A stretch of DNA of 64,000 bases from Terriglobia bacterium (GTDB lineage: Bacteria; Acidobacteriota; Terriglobia; Terriglobales; SCQP01), in contig JAJPKR010000056.1 in NCBI GenBank assembly GCA_021323595.1, positions 62,001 to 126,000 on the forward strand, written 5' to 3'. The notes below the pieces were generated by a model, which made no database searches, was not told where the DNA came from, and saw only the letters and a list, made by a program, of their open reading frames with translations. Both the position numbers and the translations under genes were made by a program. Positions 37,196 to 46,518 of the stretch are shown piece after piece. Each line of letters opens with the position of its first letter. Position 1 is the stretch's first letter.

Positions 37196-38197
37196 ATGAT
37201 TCGTTTTGGTGTCATCGGCTACGGCTATTGGGGACCGAATGTCGTCCGCAACCTGCGCAAGCTCGAACGCTCGCAGGTGACCGGCATCTGCGATAAAAGC
37301 GAGAAGTCGCGCCGCCGCGCCGCGCAAGATAATCCGGGCGTGCCGCTGACGGACGATCCAGCGGAACTGATCGCCTCGCCGGACGTGGATGCGGTCGCCG
37401 TCATCACGCCGGTTTGGAGCCACTTCGAGCTGGCCAAGGCGGCGCTCGAGGCCGGCAAGCACGTCTTCGTCGAGAAACCCTTCACCTCCACCGTGGCGCA
37501 AGCCGAGCAGCTGATCGAGCTCGCCGCCCGCCGCAATCTGCGCATCATGGTGGACCACACGTTCCTGTTCACCGGCGCGGTGCGCAAGATCCGCGAGCTG
37601 ATCGATGAGGGCACGCTCGGCAAGCTCTTCTATTACGATTCGACGCGGGTGAACCTGGGGCTGTTCCAGCACGACGTGAACGTCCTCTGGGACCTGGCGC
37701 CGCACGATCTCTCGATCATGAGCCACCTCATCGCCGCGAAGGCGCAGGCGGTGGTGGCCACCGGCGAACAGCACCTCAACGGGCACGCCGACGTGGCGTA
37801 CATGACGGTCTATTTTCCCGGCAACGTCATCGCCCACATCAACGTCAACTGGCTGTCGCCGGTGAAGGTGCGCACCACCCTGATCGGCGGCGAGAAGAAG
37901 ATGGTCGTCTGGAACGACCTCGAAGCCGACGAGAAGATCAAGGTCTACGACAAGGGCGTGCAGGTCGCCAACGGCCAGGGCCTCTACGAACTGCTGGTCA
38001 GCTATCGCTCCGGCGACATGTGGGCGCCCAAGGTCGAGCAGAACGAAGCGCTCTCGACCGAGCTCAGCTACTTCCTTGATTGCATCGAGGGCGGCAAGAA
38101 TCCGCATAACGACGGCGGCGCCGGGCTCGAAGTCGTGCGCATGCTCGAGGCCGCCGACCGCTCCCTGAGCGAGCGGGGACGGTTGGTGGAGCTGTAG
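37196..38197 (+). CDS. Gfo/Idh/MocA family oxidoreductase (WlbA/WbpB-like sugar 3-dehydrogenase)
   Basis: The protein is 333 residues. An NAD-binding Rossmann fold (GVIGYGYWGPNVVRNLRKL) and EKPFT (catalytic lysine region) are followed by VNLGLFQHDVNVLWDLAPHDLSIM, which closely resembles WlbA-type enzymes that oxidise C3 of UDP-GlcNAc-uronate. The two following genes, an acyltransferase and an aminotransferase, complete a 3-oxo, 3-amino, 3-acylamino sequence. The exact sugar substrate is not determinable here. Confidence 0.85.
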   Translation: MIRFGVIGYGYWGPNVVRNLRKLERSQVTGICDKSEKSRRRAAQDNPGVPLTDDPAELIASPDVDAVAVITPVWSHFELAKAALEAGKHVFVEKPFTSTVAQAEQLIELAARRNLRIMVDHTFLFTGAVRKIRELIDEGTLGKLFYYDSTRVNLGLFQHDVNVLWDLAPHDLSIMSHLIAAKAQAVVATGEQHLNGHADVAYMTVYFPGNVIAHINVNWLSPVKVRTTLIGGEKKMVVWNDLEADEKIKVYDKGVQVANGQGLYELLVSYRSGDMWAPKVEQNEALSTELSYFLDCIEGGKNPHNDGGAGLEVVRMLEAADRSLSERGRLVEL

Positions 38198-38242
38198 GCG
38201 GGGCGCTTCGCTCCTGAAATCCGATTTCTGACCTCCGATCCC

Positions 38243-38758
38243 ATGGAAACGTATTTGTGCATCGCGCCGGACGTGCGGCTGGGCGCCGGCGTCAAGCTCG
38301 CCAAATTCATCAATCTTTACGGCTGCTCGATCGGCGATAACACCAAGATCGGGGCGTTCGTCGAGGTGCAGAAGAACGCCGCGATCGGCGCCAACTGCAA
38401 GATCTCGAGCCACACCTTCATCTGCGAAGGCGTGACCATCGAGGACCGCGTCTTCGTGGGCCACGGCGTGGTCTTCATCAACGATTCCTATCCGCGCGCG
38501 ACCACCGCCGGCGGCGGGCTGCAAACCGAAGCCGATTGGCAGGTCGAGCGCACGCTGGTCAAGGCCGGCGCCTCGATCGGCTCGGGCGCGACGATTCTCG
38601 CCAACGTGACCATCGGCGAGAACGCGATCGTCGGCGCCGGCAGCGTGGTCACGCGCGACGTGCCGGCCAACGCCATCGTCGCCGGCAATCCCGCGAAAGT
38701 GCTGCGCTATCTCCAGGCGGGCGAGCGCCCGGCGGCTGCGGCCGCCGCCCGTCCCTGA
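38243..38758 (+). CDS. Left-handed beta-helix N-acetyltransferase (WbpD/WlbB-like)
   Basis: The protein is 171 residues with hexapeptide repeats through most of its length ([77 protein letters not shown], ending [12 protein letters not shown]). It should form a trimer and acetylate the 3-amino group of a nucleotide sugar with acetyl-CoA. The sugar-oxidising gene precedes it and the aminotransferase follows. Confidence 0.87.
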   Translation: METYLCIAPDVRLGAGVKLAKFINLYGCSIGDNTKIGAFVEVQKNAAIGANCKISSHTFICEGVTIEDRVFVGHGVVFINDSYPRATTAGGGLQTEADWQVERTLVKAGASIGSGATILANVTIGENAIVGAGSVVTRDVPANAIVAGNPAKVLRYLQAGERPAAAAAARP

Positions 38759-38825
38759 TCCCGGTTGCCGGCCCCCCGTTCCCGCATCCCTGATTCCCGA
38801 TCCCTCTTTCTACAAAGGTGAACTC

Positions 38826-40067
38826 ATGAGCCTGCCATCGCAAATTCCGTTCGTGGACCTTGTCGCTCCTCACGTCGAAATGGAGGCCGAACTCCTCGAC
38901 GTCACCCGCACCGTGCTGCGCAGCGCCGGCTTCATCGGCGGGCCGATGGTGGCGGACTTCGAGCACGACTTCGCCGCCTACTGCGACGCCGAGCACGCGA
39001 TCGCGGTCAACAGCGGCACCGACGCGCTGCGCTTCGCGCTGCTGGCGGCGGGGGTGACCGAGGGGCACCTCGTGCTCACGGTGGCGAACACCTTCATCGC
39101 GACCACGGAAGCGATCACGCAAGCGGGGGCGCGGCCCCAGTTCATCGAGATCGACGAGCGCACCTATAATCTGGACCCGCGGCGGCTGCGCGAGTTCCTG
39201 GAGCGCGAGTGCGTCTTCGACGCGCGCGTGCGCCGCACCATCCATCGCCGCACCAGCCGGCCGGTGACGGCGGTGATCCCGGTGCATCTCTTCGGCCAGT
39301 GCGCCGACATGGATCCGATCCTGGAGCTGGCCGAGCGCTTCAACCTGACGGTGATCGAAGACGCCTGCCAGGCGCACGGCGCCGAATACTTCTCCAAGGC
39401 GGAGAATCGCTGGCGCAAGGCGGGCTCGATGGGACGCCTCGCCGCCTTCAGCTTCTATCCCGGCAAGAACCTGGGCGCCTGCGGGGAAGGCGGCGCCGTC
39501 ACCACCAGCGACGACGAGATGGCGCGGCGCGTGCGCATGCTGCGCGACCACGGCCAGGCGAAGAAGTACTACCACGACATCGAGGGCTACAACGGCCGCC
39601 TCGACGCCTTGCAGGCCGGCTTTCTGGCGGCCAAGCTGCGCCGCCTCGACGGCTGGAACCAAGCGCGCCGCGAGCACGCCGCCCGCTACAAGCAACTGCT
39701 GGCGCCGCTGGCGCCGGCGCTGACGCTGCCGCACGTGCCCAACAACAGCCGCCCGGTGTTTCATCTCTTCGTCGTGCGCGTCGCCGACCGCGAAGGCTTG
39801 CAGCAGCACCTGGCCGGGGCCGGCATCGGCACCGGCATCCATTACCCGATTCCGCTGCACTTGCAGAAGGCCTACGTGGCGCTCGGCTACCGCAAGGGCG
39901 ATCTGCCCATCACCGAGCGCGCAGCGGCGGAGATCGTCTCGCTGCCGATGTTTCCGCAAATGACCGAGGCGCAGTTGCGGCATGTCGCCGGCGCGGTCGC
40001 GGATTTTTTGGCGCCGCGCAAGGCGGTCGAGGCCGAACCGCTCGCCGCCGCCGCCGCCCGCGGCTAA
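38826..40067 (+). CDS. DegT/DnrJ/EryC1 family sugar aminotransferase
   Basis: This PLP enzyme aminates a 3- or 4-keto nucleotide sugar. It is 413 residues. The Schiff-base lysine is K214 (SFYPGKNLGACGEGG). NSGTDALRFALLAAGV, VIPVHLFGQCADMD, IEDACQAHGAEY and GYNGRLDALQAGFL are all family signatures. With its two upstream neighbours it would build a 3-acetamido sugar (WbpE role). A good AAAGGTGA SD region precedes the ATG. Confidence 0.92.
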   Translation: MSLPSQIPFVDLVAPHVEMEAELLDVTRTVLRSAGFIGGPMVADFEHDFAAYCDAEHAIAVNSGTDALRFALLAAGVTEGHLVLTVANTFIATTEAITQAGARPQFIEIDERTYNLDPRRLREFLERECVFDARVRRTIHRRTSRPVTAVIPVHLFGQCADMDPILELAERFNLTVIEDACQAHGAEYFSKAENRWRKAGSMGRLAAFSFYPGKNLGACGEGGAVTTSDDEMARRVRMLRDHGQAKKYYHDIEGYNGRLDALQAGFLAAKLRRLDGWNQARREHAARYKQLLAPLAPALTLPHVPNNSRPVFHLFVVRVADREGLQQHLAGAGIGTGIHYPIPLHLQKAYVALGYRKGDLPITERAAAEIVSLPMFPQMTEAQLRHVAGAVADFLAPRKAVEAEPLAAAAARG

Positions 40068-40101
40068 CGCCGCGGCTTCGGTTCGCGGCGCAACGCATCC
40101 G

Positions 40102-41148
40102 ATGGAACCTCTCGTTTCGATTCTCATTCCCGCCTACAACGCGGGCGAGTGGCTGGCGGCTACAATCGAGTCCGCCCTGGCCCAAAGCTGGCCGCGCACC
40201 GAGGTCGTCGTGGTGGATGACGGCTCGAAGGACGACACGCTCGCCGTCGCGCGCTCGTTCGAGCCGCGCGGCGTGCGCGTCTTCACGCAAGCCAACCGGG
40301 GCGCGGCGGCCACGCGCAACCGGCTCTTCGAGCTGAGCCGGGGCGAGTTCATCCAGTGGCTCGACGCCGACGACTTGCTCTCGCCGGATAAAATCGCGCG
40401 GCAAATGCGCGCGGCGCTGGCCGCCGGCGATCGCCGGATGCTCTTGTCCTGCGCCTGGGGCCGGTTCCTGTACCGGGCCGCGGCGGCCAAGTTCGCGCCC
40501 AATCCGCTGTACGAGGACCTTACGCCGGCGGAGTGGCTCCTGCGCAAGCTCGAGCACGACACCTACCTGCAAACGGCCTGCTGGCTCGTGAGCCGCGAGC
40601 TGACCGAGTCCGCCGGCCCGTGGAACACCGCCCTCCTCGGCGATGACGACGGCGAATATTTCGCGCGCGTCCTGCTCGCCAGCCGCGGCGTGCAGTTCAT
40701 AGCGGGCGCCAAGGTGTACTATCGTGCTGCGCCGGCGAGCCTCAGCCACGTCGGCCTCTCCGACCGCAAGATGGAGGCGCAATGGCGTTCGATGGAGCTC
40801 ACCATCGGCTACCTGCGCTCGCTCGACGACGGCCCGCGCGCTCGCGCCGCTTGCGTCACATACCTCCAGAACTGGCTCGTGTCCTTCTTCCCCTGCCGGA
40901 TGGACCTAGTTGCCAAAGCGCAAGCGGCCGCAGCCGGCCTGGGCGGCGTCCTGAAGCTCCCGCAGCCCTGCTGGAAGTACGCGTGGCTTCGCCCGTTTTT
41001 GGGTCCGAAGGGGGTGAGGAGGGCGCAGGTCGCGTTGCCCGCGGCCAAGCACGCCCTGCGGCGGCGGATTGACAGAGCGCTATGGCGGCTCGCCGGATGC
41101 CCCGGCGTGCCGCGCGAGAGCAGCCGGCTGGGAGCCGAAGCGCTGTGA
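40102..41148 (+). CDS. Family 2 glycosyltransferase
   Basis: The protein is 348 residues with an N-terminal GT-A domain: VSILIPAYNAGEWLAATIES, VVVDDGSKDDT, NRGAAATRN and QWLDADDLLSP, with the DDD metal motif in LLGDDDGEYFAR. The C-terminal part is helical and basic. It is a cytosolic, inverting-type transferase acting on the lipid-linked repeat unit; donor and linkage are unknown. The stop overlaps the next start by four bases (GTGA). Confidence 0.9.
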   Translation: MEPLVSILIPAYNAGEWLAATIESALAQSWPRTEVVVVDDGSKDDTLAVARSFEPRGVRVFTQANRGAAATRNRLFELSRGEFIQWLDADDLLSPDKIARQMRAALAAGDRRMLLSCAWGRFLYRAAAAKFAPNPLYEDLTPAEWLLRKLEHDTYLQTACWLVSRELTESAGPWNTALLGDDDGEYFARVLLASRGVQFIAGAKVYYRAAPASLSHVGLSDRKMEAQWRSMELTIGYLRSLDDGPRARAACVTYLQNWLVSFFPCRMDLVAKAQAAAAGLGGVLKLPQPCWKYAWLRPFLGPKGVRRAQVALPAAKHALRRRIDRALWRLAGCPGVPRESSRLGAEAL

Positions 41149-42629
41149 GCGACACGCGCCACGCCGTCGCGCGCGGCACTGCATGGCAGAGCGCAGCGCA
41201 ATGGAGCAGCCGCCTGGTTGCCCTCGCCGCGTATGCGATCCTGGCGCGCATTCTCGGCCCGCGCGACTTCGGCATCGTGGCGCTCGGCTGGGTATACCTG
41301 AGTTTCACGCAGATTTTCGTGGACCAGGGCCTGAGCGCGGCCGTCATCCAGCGCCAGGATCTCGAGCCCGGGCACCTGGACTCCGCGTTCTGGCTCGGCT
41401 TGGCGACCGCGCTGCTCCTGGCGGGGGGCACGGTGGCGGCGGCGAAGCCGATCGCGGAGCTCTTCAAGACGCCGGACCTGGCGCCGGTGGTGGCCTGGCT
41501 GGCGTTGGTGCTGCCGATCAACGCTTTGGGTTCGGTCTCGAGCGCGGTGCTGTCGCGGCGGCTCGATTTTCGGCCGGTAGCGCTCTCGAACGTGGCAAAC
41601 GCCGCCGGCGGGGCGGCGGTCGGCATCGGCGCCGCGCTGCTGGGCTGGGGGGTTTGGAGCCTGGTGGCCCAGGCGATCACCGGCGCCGCCTTCGGCGCCT
41701 CCTGGCTGCTGATCGCCGCGCGCTGGAGGCCGCGCCTGCGCGTTTCGCGCCGTCATGCGCGCGATCTCTATGGGTTTTCGCTGGCGGTGGCGGCGAAAGA
41801 CGTGGTCTGGTTCTTCGCCGGCCGCTCCGACACCGGCTTTGTCGGCTACGCCTTCGGGCCGGTCGCGGTGGGCGCATATTCGCTGGCGGGCAAGCTGTCC
41901 CGCACGTTGGAATACGCGACCGTCGGCGCGATGCAGGCGGTCACGCTGCCGGCGCTTTCGCGTTTGCAAGACGACCTGCCCAGATTCCGGGCCGCAATCG
42001 CCGAATTTTGCCGGTGGTCTTGCTTCGTCGGCTTCCCTCTCTTCGCAGGGTTGGCGCTGGTGCCGCGAGAGGCAATCTTGCTGGCGGTCGGCCCCAAGTG
42101 GCTCATCGCGGCGCCGATGCTCCGGGCGCTCTCGGCGTACTGCTGCGTTCTCATCGCCTTGGGCTTCGCCTATCCCGTGCTGCTCGCCTCCGGGCGCACC
42201 GGACTCTATTTGGGCCTGGAGATCGTCTTGGCGCTGCTCACCGTGGGGGGCATTGTGCTCGCCATGCGCTGGAGCCCGACGGCGGTCGCCTGGTCGCTCG
42301 TGGCGACGCTCTTCACGTTCGGCGCGCTCCAGACGGTGGTGGTGGCGCGGGTCATCCTGCGAACCAGCCTGGGGAGTTTTCTGCGGCCCTTCGCCTATCC
42401 CACCATTTGCACGGCTCTGATGATCGCGGCAAGCGCAGCCGTGCGGCGCAGCTTGCCCGCGGACTTGGCCGCCTGGCAAACACTGGCGGCGGTGCTCGCC
42501 GCCGCCGCGGCCGCCTACACCATCGCCGCCACCATCCTGGACGCCGGGTTCGTGCGGCGGTTTCTCGGACTGGCGCGCTATGCGATCGGCCTGGGTCCGC
42601 GGCCCGCGGCCGAAGCCTCGTCTCTCTAG
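41145..42629 (+). CDS. Polysaccharide flippase (Wzx, MOP superfamily)
   Basis: This integral membrane protein has 494 residues and about 12-14 hydrophobic helices. The start VARGTAWQSAAQWSSRLVALAAYAILARILGPRDFG and the SAVLSRRLDFRPVALSNV segment are typical of oligosaccharide flippases. It moves the lipid-linked repeat unit across the inner membrane. Start is a GTG at 41145, overlapping the GT2 stop, so translation is coupled. Confidence 0.9.
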   Translation: MSDTRHAVARGTAWQSAAQWSSRLVALAAYAILARILGPRDFGIVALGWVYLSFTQIFVDQGLSAAVIQRQDLEPGHLDSAFWLGLATALLLAGGTVAAAKPIAELFKTPDLAPVVAWLALVLPINALGSVSSAVLSRRLDFRPVALSNVANAAGGAAVGIGAALLGWGVWSLVAQAITGAAFGASWLLIAARWRPRLRVSRRHARDLYGFSLAVAAKDVVWFFAGRSDTGFVGYAFGPVAVGAYSLAGKLSRTLEYATVGAMQAVTLPALSRLQDDLPRFRAAIAEFCRWSCFVGFPLFAGLALVPREAILLAVGPKWLIAAPMLRALSAYCCVLIALGFAYPVLLASGRTGLYLGLEIVLALLTVGGIVLAMRWSPTAVAWSLVATLFTFGALQTVVVARVILRTSLGSFLRPFAYPTICTALMIAASAAVRRSLPADLAAWQTLAAVLAAAAAAYTIAATILDAGFVRRFLGLARYAIGLGPRPAAEASSL

Positions 42630-42635
42630 ATCCTG

Positions 42636-43559
42636 ATGGACACGTGCGAAATTATGCGGCCACCCTTACTCGACTCGCGGCCGATTCAGGTGCGAGGCAC
42701 GCTCGTGAGCATCGCCCGCTTGGACGCCGACGACTTTTTGTTTCTCAGCGACCCAGAAGCTGCGGTGCGCGCCCTGCGGGCATCCCGACGGGGCGCGGAC
42801 CTCTTCACCTTCTTACAGCCGCTGCCGGATTCGAGCATTCGCTACCCGTACCCATACGAGATGGATAACTTCGCCGCGCTGCCGATCACGACCTTCGACG
42901 AATGGTGGAACAAGCAGATCGGCTTCAAGGCGCGAAACAAGGCGAAGCAAGCGGCGAAGAAGGGAGTCGTAGTCCGCGAGGTTTCGCTCAATGAAAAACT
43001 CGTCGAGGGCATTTGGGAGATTTACAACGAAACGCCGATCCGCCAGGGACGGCGGTTTCCGCACTACGGAAAAGGCCTGGATGCCGTGCGGCGCATGAGC
43101 GCCACATTTCCCGAGCACAGCATCTTCCTCGGAGCGTTCTATGGCGACCGTTTGATCGGCTTCGTCAAACTCGTCGCTGATCAGACTCGCACGCAGGCAG
43201 GACTGATGCACATCCTCTCTTTAATCGCACACCGGGAAAAGGCGCCGACCAACGCCTTGGTCGCTGCCGCGGTGCGCGCGTGCGCCGACCGCGGCATTCG
43301 GTATCTTACGTACGCCCGCTACGCGTACGGAAGAAAAGAGCAAAGCAGCCTTGCGGATTTCAAGGAGCGGAACGGTTTCGTCCGCATGGACGTACCTCGC
43401 TATTACGTCCCGCTCACGCCTTGGGGAGCGTTGGCGCTCCGCTTGGGACTTCACCGGAGCTTGAAAGAGCGGATTCCGGAAGGGGTCGCAGCGCCCCTGC
43501 GATCGCTGCGCGCAGCCTGGTACCAGCGCCGCTTCGGCGCCGCGGTGGAATCGGCGTAG
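42636..43559 (+). CDS. GNAT/FemAB-like acyltransferase of unknown substrate
   Basis: The protein is 307 residues, soluble. The middle and C-terminal parts look like a GNAT fold: FLGAFYGDRLIGFVKLVADQ, MHILSLIAHREKAPTNALVAAAVRACADRGIRYLTYARY, then FKERNGFVRMDVPRYYVPL. Such proteins occur in EPS loci, where they acylate sugars or add amino acids. Composition is slightly less GC-rich than its neighbours. The fold call is moderately sure, the reaction is not. Confidence 0.6.
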   Translation: MDTCEIMRPPLLDSRPIQVRGTLVSIARLDADDFLFLSDPEAAVRALRASRRGADLFTFLQPLPDSSIRYPYPYEMDNFAALPITTFDEWWNKQIGFKARNKAKQAAKKGVVVREVSLNEKLVEGIWEIYNETPIRQGRRFPHYGKGLDAVRRMSATFPEHSIFLGAFYGDRLIGFVKLVADQTRTQAGLMHILSLIAHREKAPTNALVAAAVRACADRGIRYLTYARYAYGRKEQSSLADFKERNGFVRMDVPRYYVPLTPWGALALRLGLHRSLKERIPEGVAAPLRSLRAAWYQRRFGAAVESA

Positions 43560-43615
43560 ATGGTCGCGTCTGGACGCCCGGCGCGGCGTCCCTTGCCCCT
43601 GTAGGAACCAAGTCT

Positions 43616-44665
43616 ATGTCAACGCTGGCTGCTCGGCCGATTCCCGCAGCGTCCACCGGCGCCGCCGCCACGGCGCGGCTGCCCGAACTGGATTTCGTAA
43701 AGGGCGCCCTGATCCTGTTCATGGTTCTTTACCATTGGTGGAGCATCTTCATCTCGCCGTTCGGCGAGATCTTCGTGTACCTGCGGTTCCTTACCCCGTC
43801 ATTCATCTGCATCTCCGGATTCATCGTATCGAGCATCTACTTTTCCAAGTACCCGAATCGCGGCCGCATCGCCAGCCGCTTGCTGGTGCGGGGGCTCAAG
43901 CTGCTCGGGGTCTTCGTGGCGCTCAACGCGGCGAGGATGGCGGCCTCGGCGCTCTGGCTGCACTTGCCGCTGCAGCGGCTGAACGCGAGCGCCCTGTACG
44001 ACATCTGGGTCACTGGGAACGGGCCCGAATCCGGCAACGCCAAGCTCGCGGCGTTCCATATCCTGGTGCCGATCGGCTATCTGCTCTTGGCCCTAGCGCC
44101 GCTGGTCTTGCTGTGCCGGCGGGATCGGCGGCCGATAGGCTGGGCGCTGGTAGGAGCGTGGCTGCTCGCCGGTTTTCTCTCGCTGAGCGGGGCGCCAAAC
44201 GTCAATCTCGAACTGCTGGCGATCGGCCTCCTGGGGGCGGTGCTGGGCGCGCTGCCGCTGCCGGCGATCCAGAGATTCCTAGCTCGCCGATGGCCGGTCA
44301 TAGCCATCGCCTACGCGGGCTATGCCGCGGCCATCGGCGTTTGGGGCGTTCCCTACGTCTGGCAGGTCGTCGGGGTGCCGCTGACCCTGGCGGCTCTTTA
44401 TGCGCTGGGGATCGCGATCGTAAAGCTGCGCGCCGGCCGACCGATCGTGTTCTTCGGGCGCTATTCCTTGGTCGGCTATATCGTGCAGATCGCCATCCTG
44501 CAAGTGCTGGAACACCTTTGGGGCAGGTCCGGCCTGGGTTTGACGGGCCTGCTTGCAACCTTCGCCGCGGCTTTGTTGGGCACCTACTTTCTGACGGTCG
44601 GGGTGGACCGCCTGCGGCAGGTTTCGCCCTTGGCCGATTCCGCCTATAAGGCGGTGTTTGCGTAA
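43616..44665 (+). CDS. Membrane acyltransferase (acyltransferase 3 / HGSNAT-like)
   Basis: The protein is 349 residues with about ten membrane helices. It begins RLPELDFVKGALILFMVLYHWW, the conserved first helix with the histidine that takes part in acyl transfer in this superfamily. It would transfer an acetyl or other acyl group from the cytosol to a carbohydrate on the outer membrane leaflet side. A TAGGAACC SD precedes the ATG at 43616. It is placed among the polymer-modifying genes. Confidence 0.78.
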   Translation: MSTLAARPIPAASTGAAATARLPELDFVKGALILFMVLYHWWSIFISPFGEIFVYLRFLTPSFICISGFIVSSIYFSKYPNRGRIASRLLVRGLKLLGVFVALNAARMAASALWLHLPLQRLNASALYDIWVTGNGPESGNAKLAAFHILVPIGYLLLALAPLVLLCRRDRRPIGWALVGAWLLAGFLSLSGAPNVNLELLAIGLLGAVLGALPLPAIQRFLARRWPVIAIAYAGYAAAIGVWGVPYVWQVVGVPLTLAALYALGIAIVKLRAGRPIVFFGRYSLVGYIVQIAILQVLEHLWGRSGLGLTGLLATFAAALLGTYFLTVGVDRLRQVSPLADSAYKAVFA

Positions 44666-44666
44666 C

Positions 44667-46514
44667 ATGCCTGGGCTCTTCGGCATCATCCGCCCGATTG
44701 GGAGCCGCGAGCCGCGCGGCGAGCTGGAGGCCATGCAGGCGGAGCTGCGGCACGAGGCCTTCTACCGCTCCGGCGCGTGGAGCGAACCGAACGCCGGCGT
44801 TCGGGCGGGCTGGGTGGCCCGCGAGCGTTCGTTCTCCGACACCCCGCCTCTGCGCAACGAGACCGGAGAGATCACGCTGCTCTTTGCCGGCGAGGAGTTC
44901 CCCGATCCCGGGCTGCGAGGCGAACTGCGCCGGCGCGGCCATTCGGTGGAATCCGAAGGGCCGGACTATTTGGTGCACCGGTACGAGGAGGAAGGCGACT
45001 TCCCGCGCCAGCTCAACGGCCGCTTCCACGGGCTGGCCGTGGATGCGCGGCGGGGCACGGCGATTCTCTTCAACGACCGCTACGGCCTCCAGCCGGTTTA
45101 CTTCCATGAGGCGCCGGAAGGCTTCTATTTCGCTTGCGAGGCCAAAGCGATTTTGGCGGCGCGGCCGGAATTGCGAGAATTCGATCCTCGCGCGCTCGGC
45201 GAGTACATCGCCTGCGGCTGCGTGCTCGAGAACCGGACGCTGTTTCCCGGCATCGGCGTTCTGCCGCCGGGCTCGGCGTGGCGGTTCGAGCGCGGGCGCC
45301 TGGCGGCCAAGACGACCTATTTCGAGCCGCAGGAATGGGAGCAACAGGAGCCGCTCGACGAAGAGGCGTACTACCGGCTGCTGCGCGACTCCTTCGAAGG
45401 GACGCTGCCGCGCTATTTCGAGGGGCGGGAGCGCATTGCCGTCTCGCTCACGGGCGGGCTCGATACCCGCATCATCATGGCCTGGCGCCGCGCCGCACCC
45501 GGCGCCCTGCCCTGCTACACCTACGGCAGCGCCTACCGCGACAACCAAGACGTCAAGCTGGCGCGCCGCGTGGCGGCGCTCTGCGGGCAGACCCACGCGA
45601 CGATCCCCGTGGATGACGAGTTTCTCGGCCGCTTTGCGCATTACGCCGAGCGCACGCTCTATCTCACCGAAGGCGGCGTGGACACCAGTCGCGCGCCGGA
45701 CCTGTACGTGAGCGAGGAAGCGCGGAAGATCGCGCCGGTGCGGATGGTGGGAACCTACGGAAGCGAAATCATCAACGGCGCGGTGATGTTCAAGGCGCAG
45801 GAACCGGCGGCTCCGATCTTCAGCCGCGAGTTCATGGCGCAGGCGCGGACCGCCCGCGAGACCTACGCGAACGCCCGCCAGTCGCATCCGGCGACCTTCA
45901 TCGCTTTCCGCCAGTCGCCCTGGCACCACTACGGCGTCTTGGGGCTGGAGCAGACGCAGTTGGCCGTGCGCTCGCCCTATCTCGACAACGCCGTGGTGCA
46001 AGCCGTCTATCGCGCGCCGGCGGACGCCGCCGACCCGCGGCCGCGGCTGATCCGGGAGATGAGCCCCGTTCTCGGGCGGCTGCGCACGGACCGCGGCCTC
46101 GGCGCGCGCGGGCTGCTCGGCGCGCTCCAACGCCTCTATCTCGAATTCACGTTCAAAGCCGAGTACGCCTACGACATGGGCATGCCGCAGTGGGTCGCGG
46201 CGGTGGATCACGCCTTCGCTCCCCTGCGCCTGGAGCGGCTGTGGCTGGGCCGCCACAAGGTCTATCACTTCCGCATCTGGTTTCGCACCGCCCTTCGGCG
46301 ATATGTGCAGGACGTGCTGCTCGATCCCGCCGCGCTCGCGCGCCCCTATGTGAACCGGGCGGCCGTCGAGGAGATCGTCCGGCGGCACTTGAAGGGGGAT
46401 CGCAACTACACGGACGAAATCCATCGCCTCCTGTCGCTGGAATTGCTCCACCGGCTCTTCGTGGACGCGGGAGCCAAGAACGCGGCCGCTGGAGCCGCCT
46501 TGGCCGCGCGCTAG
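44667..46514 (+). CDS. Asparagine synthetase-like protein lacking the glutaminase cysteine
   Basis: The protein is 615 residues with an N-terminal Ntn-like domain and a C-terminal synthetase domain. It starts MPGLFGII, so the catalytic Cys2 of class II glutamine amidotransferases is replaced by proline. NDRYGLQPVYF and FACEAKAIL mark the rest of that domain. The PP-loop reads SLTGGLDTR (SGGxDS-like), with AVRSPYLDN later, so ATP-dependent adenylation is probably intact. Beta-lactam synthetases also lack this cysteine. It may form an amide with an amine other than glutamine-derived ammonia. The start is decided by the ATG after the previous stop. Confidence 0.85.
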   Translation: MPGLFGIIRPIGSREPRGELEAMQAELRHEAFYRSGAWSEPNAGVRAGWVARERSFSDTPPLRNETGEITLLFAGEEFPDPGLRGELRRRGHSVESEGPDYLVHRYEEEGDFPRQLNGRFHGLAVDARRGTAILFNDRYGLQPVYFHEAPEGFYFACEAKAILAARPELREFDPRALGEYIACGCVLENRTLFPGIGVLPPGSAWRFERGRLAAKTTYFEPQEWEQQEPLDEEAYYRLLRDSFEGTLPRYFEGRERIAVSLTGGLDTRIIMAWRRAAPGALPCYTYGSAYRDNQDVKLARRVAALCGQTHATIPVDDEFLGRFAHYAERTLYLTEGGVDTSRAPDLYVSEEARKIAPVRMVGTYGSEIINGAVMFKAQEPAAPIFSREFMAQARTARETYANARQSHPATFIAFRQSPWHHYGVLGLEQTQLAVRSPYLDNAVVQAVYRAPADAADPRPRLIREMSPVLGRLRTDRGLGARGLLGALQRLYLEFTFKAEYAYDMGMPQWVAAVDHAFAPLRLERLWLGRHKVYHFRIWFRTALRRYVQDVLLDPAALARPYVNRAAVEEIVRRHLKGDRNYTDEIHRLLSLELLHRLFVDAGAKNAAAGAALAAR

Positions 46515-46518
46515 GCTT

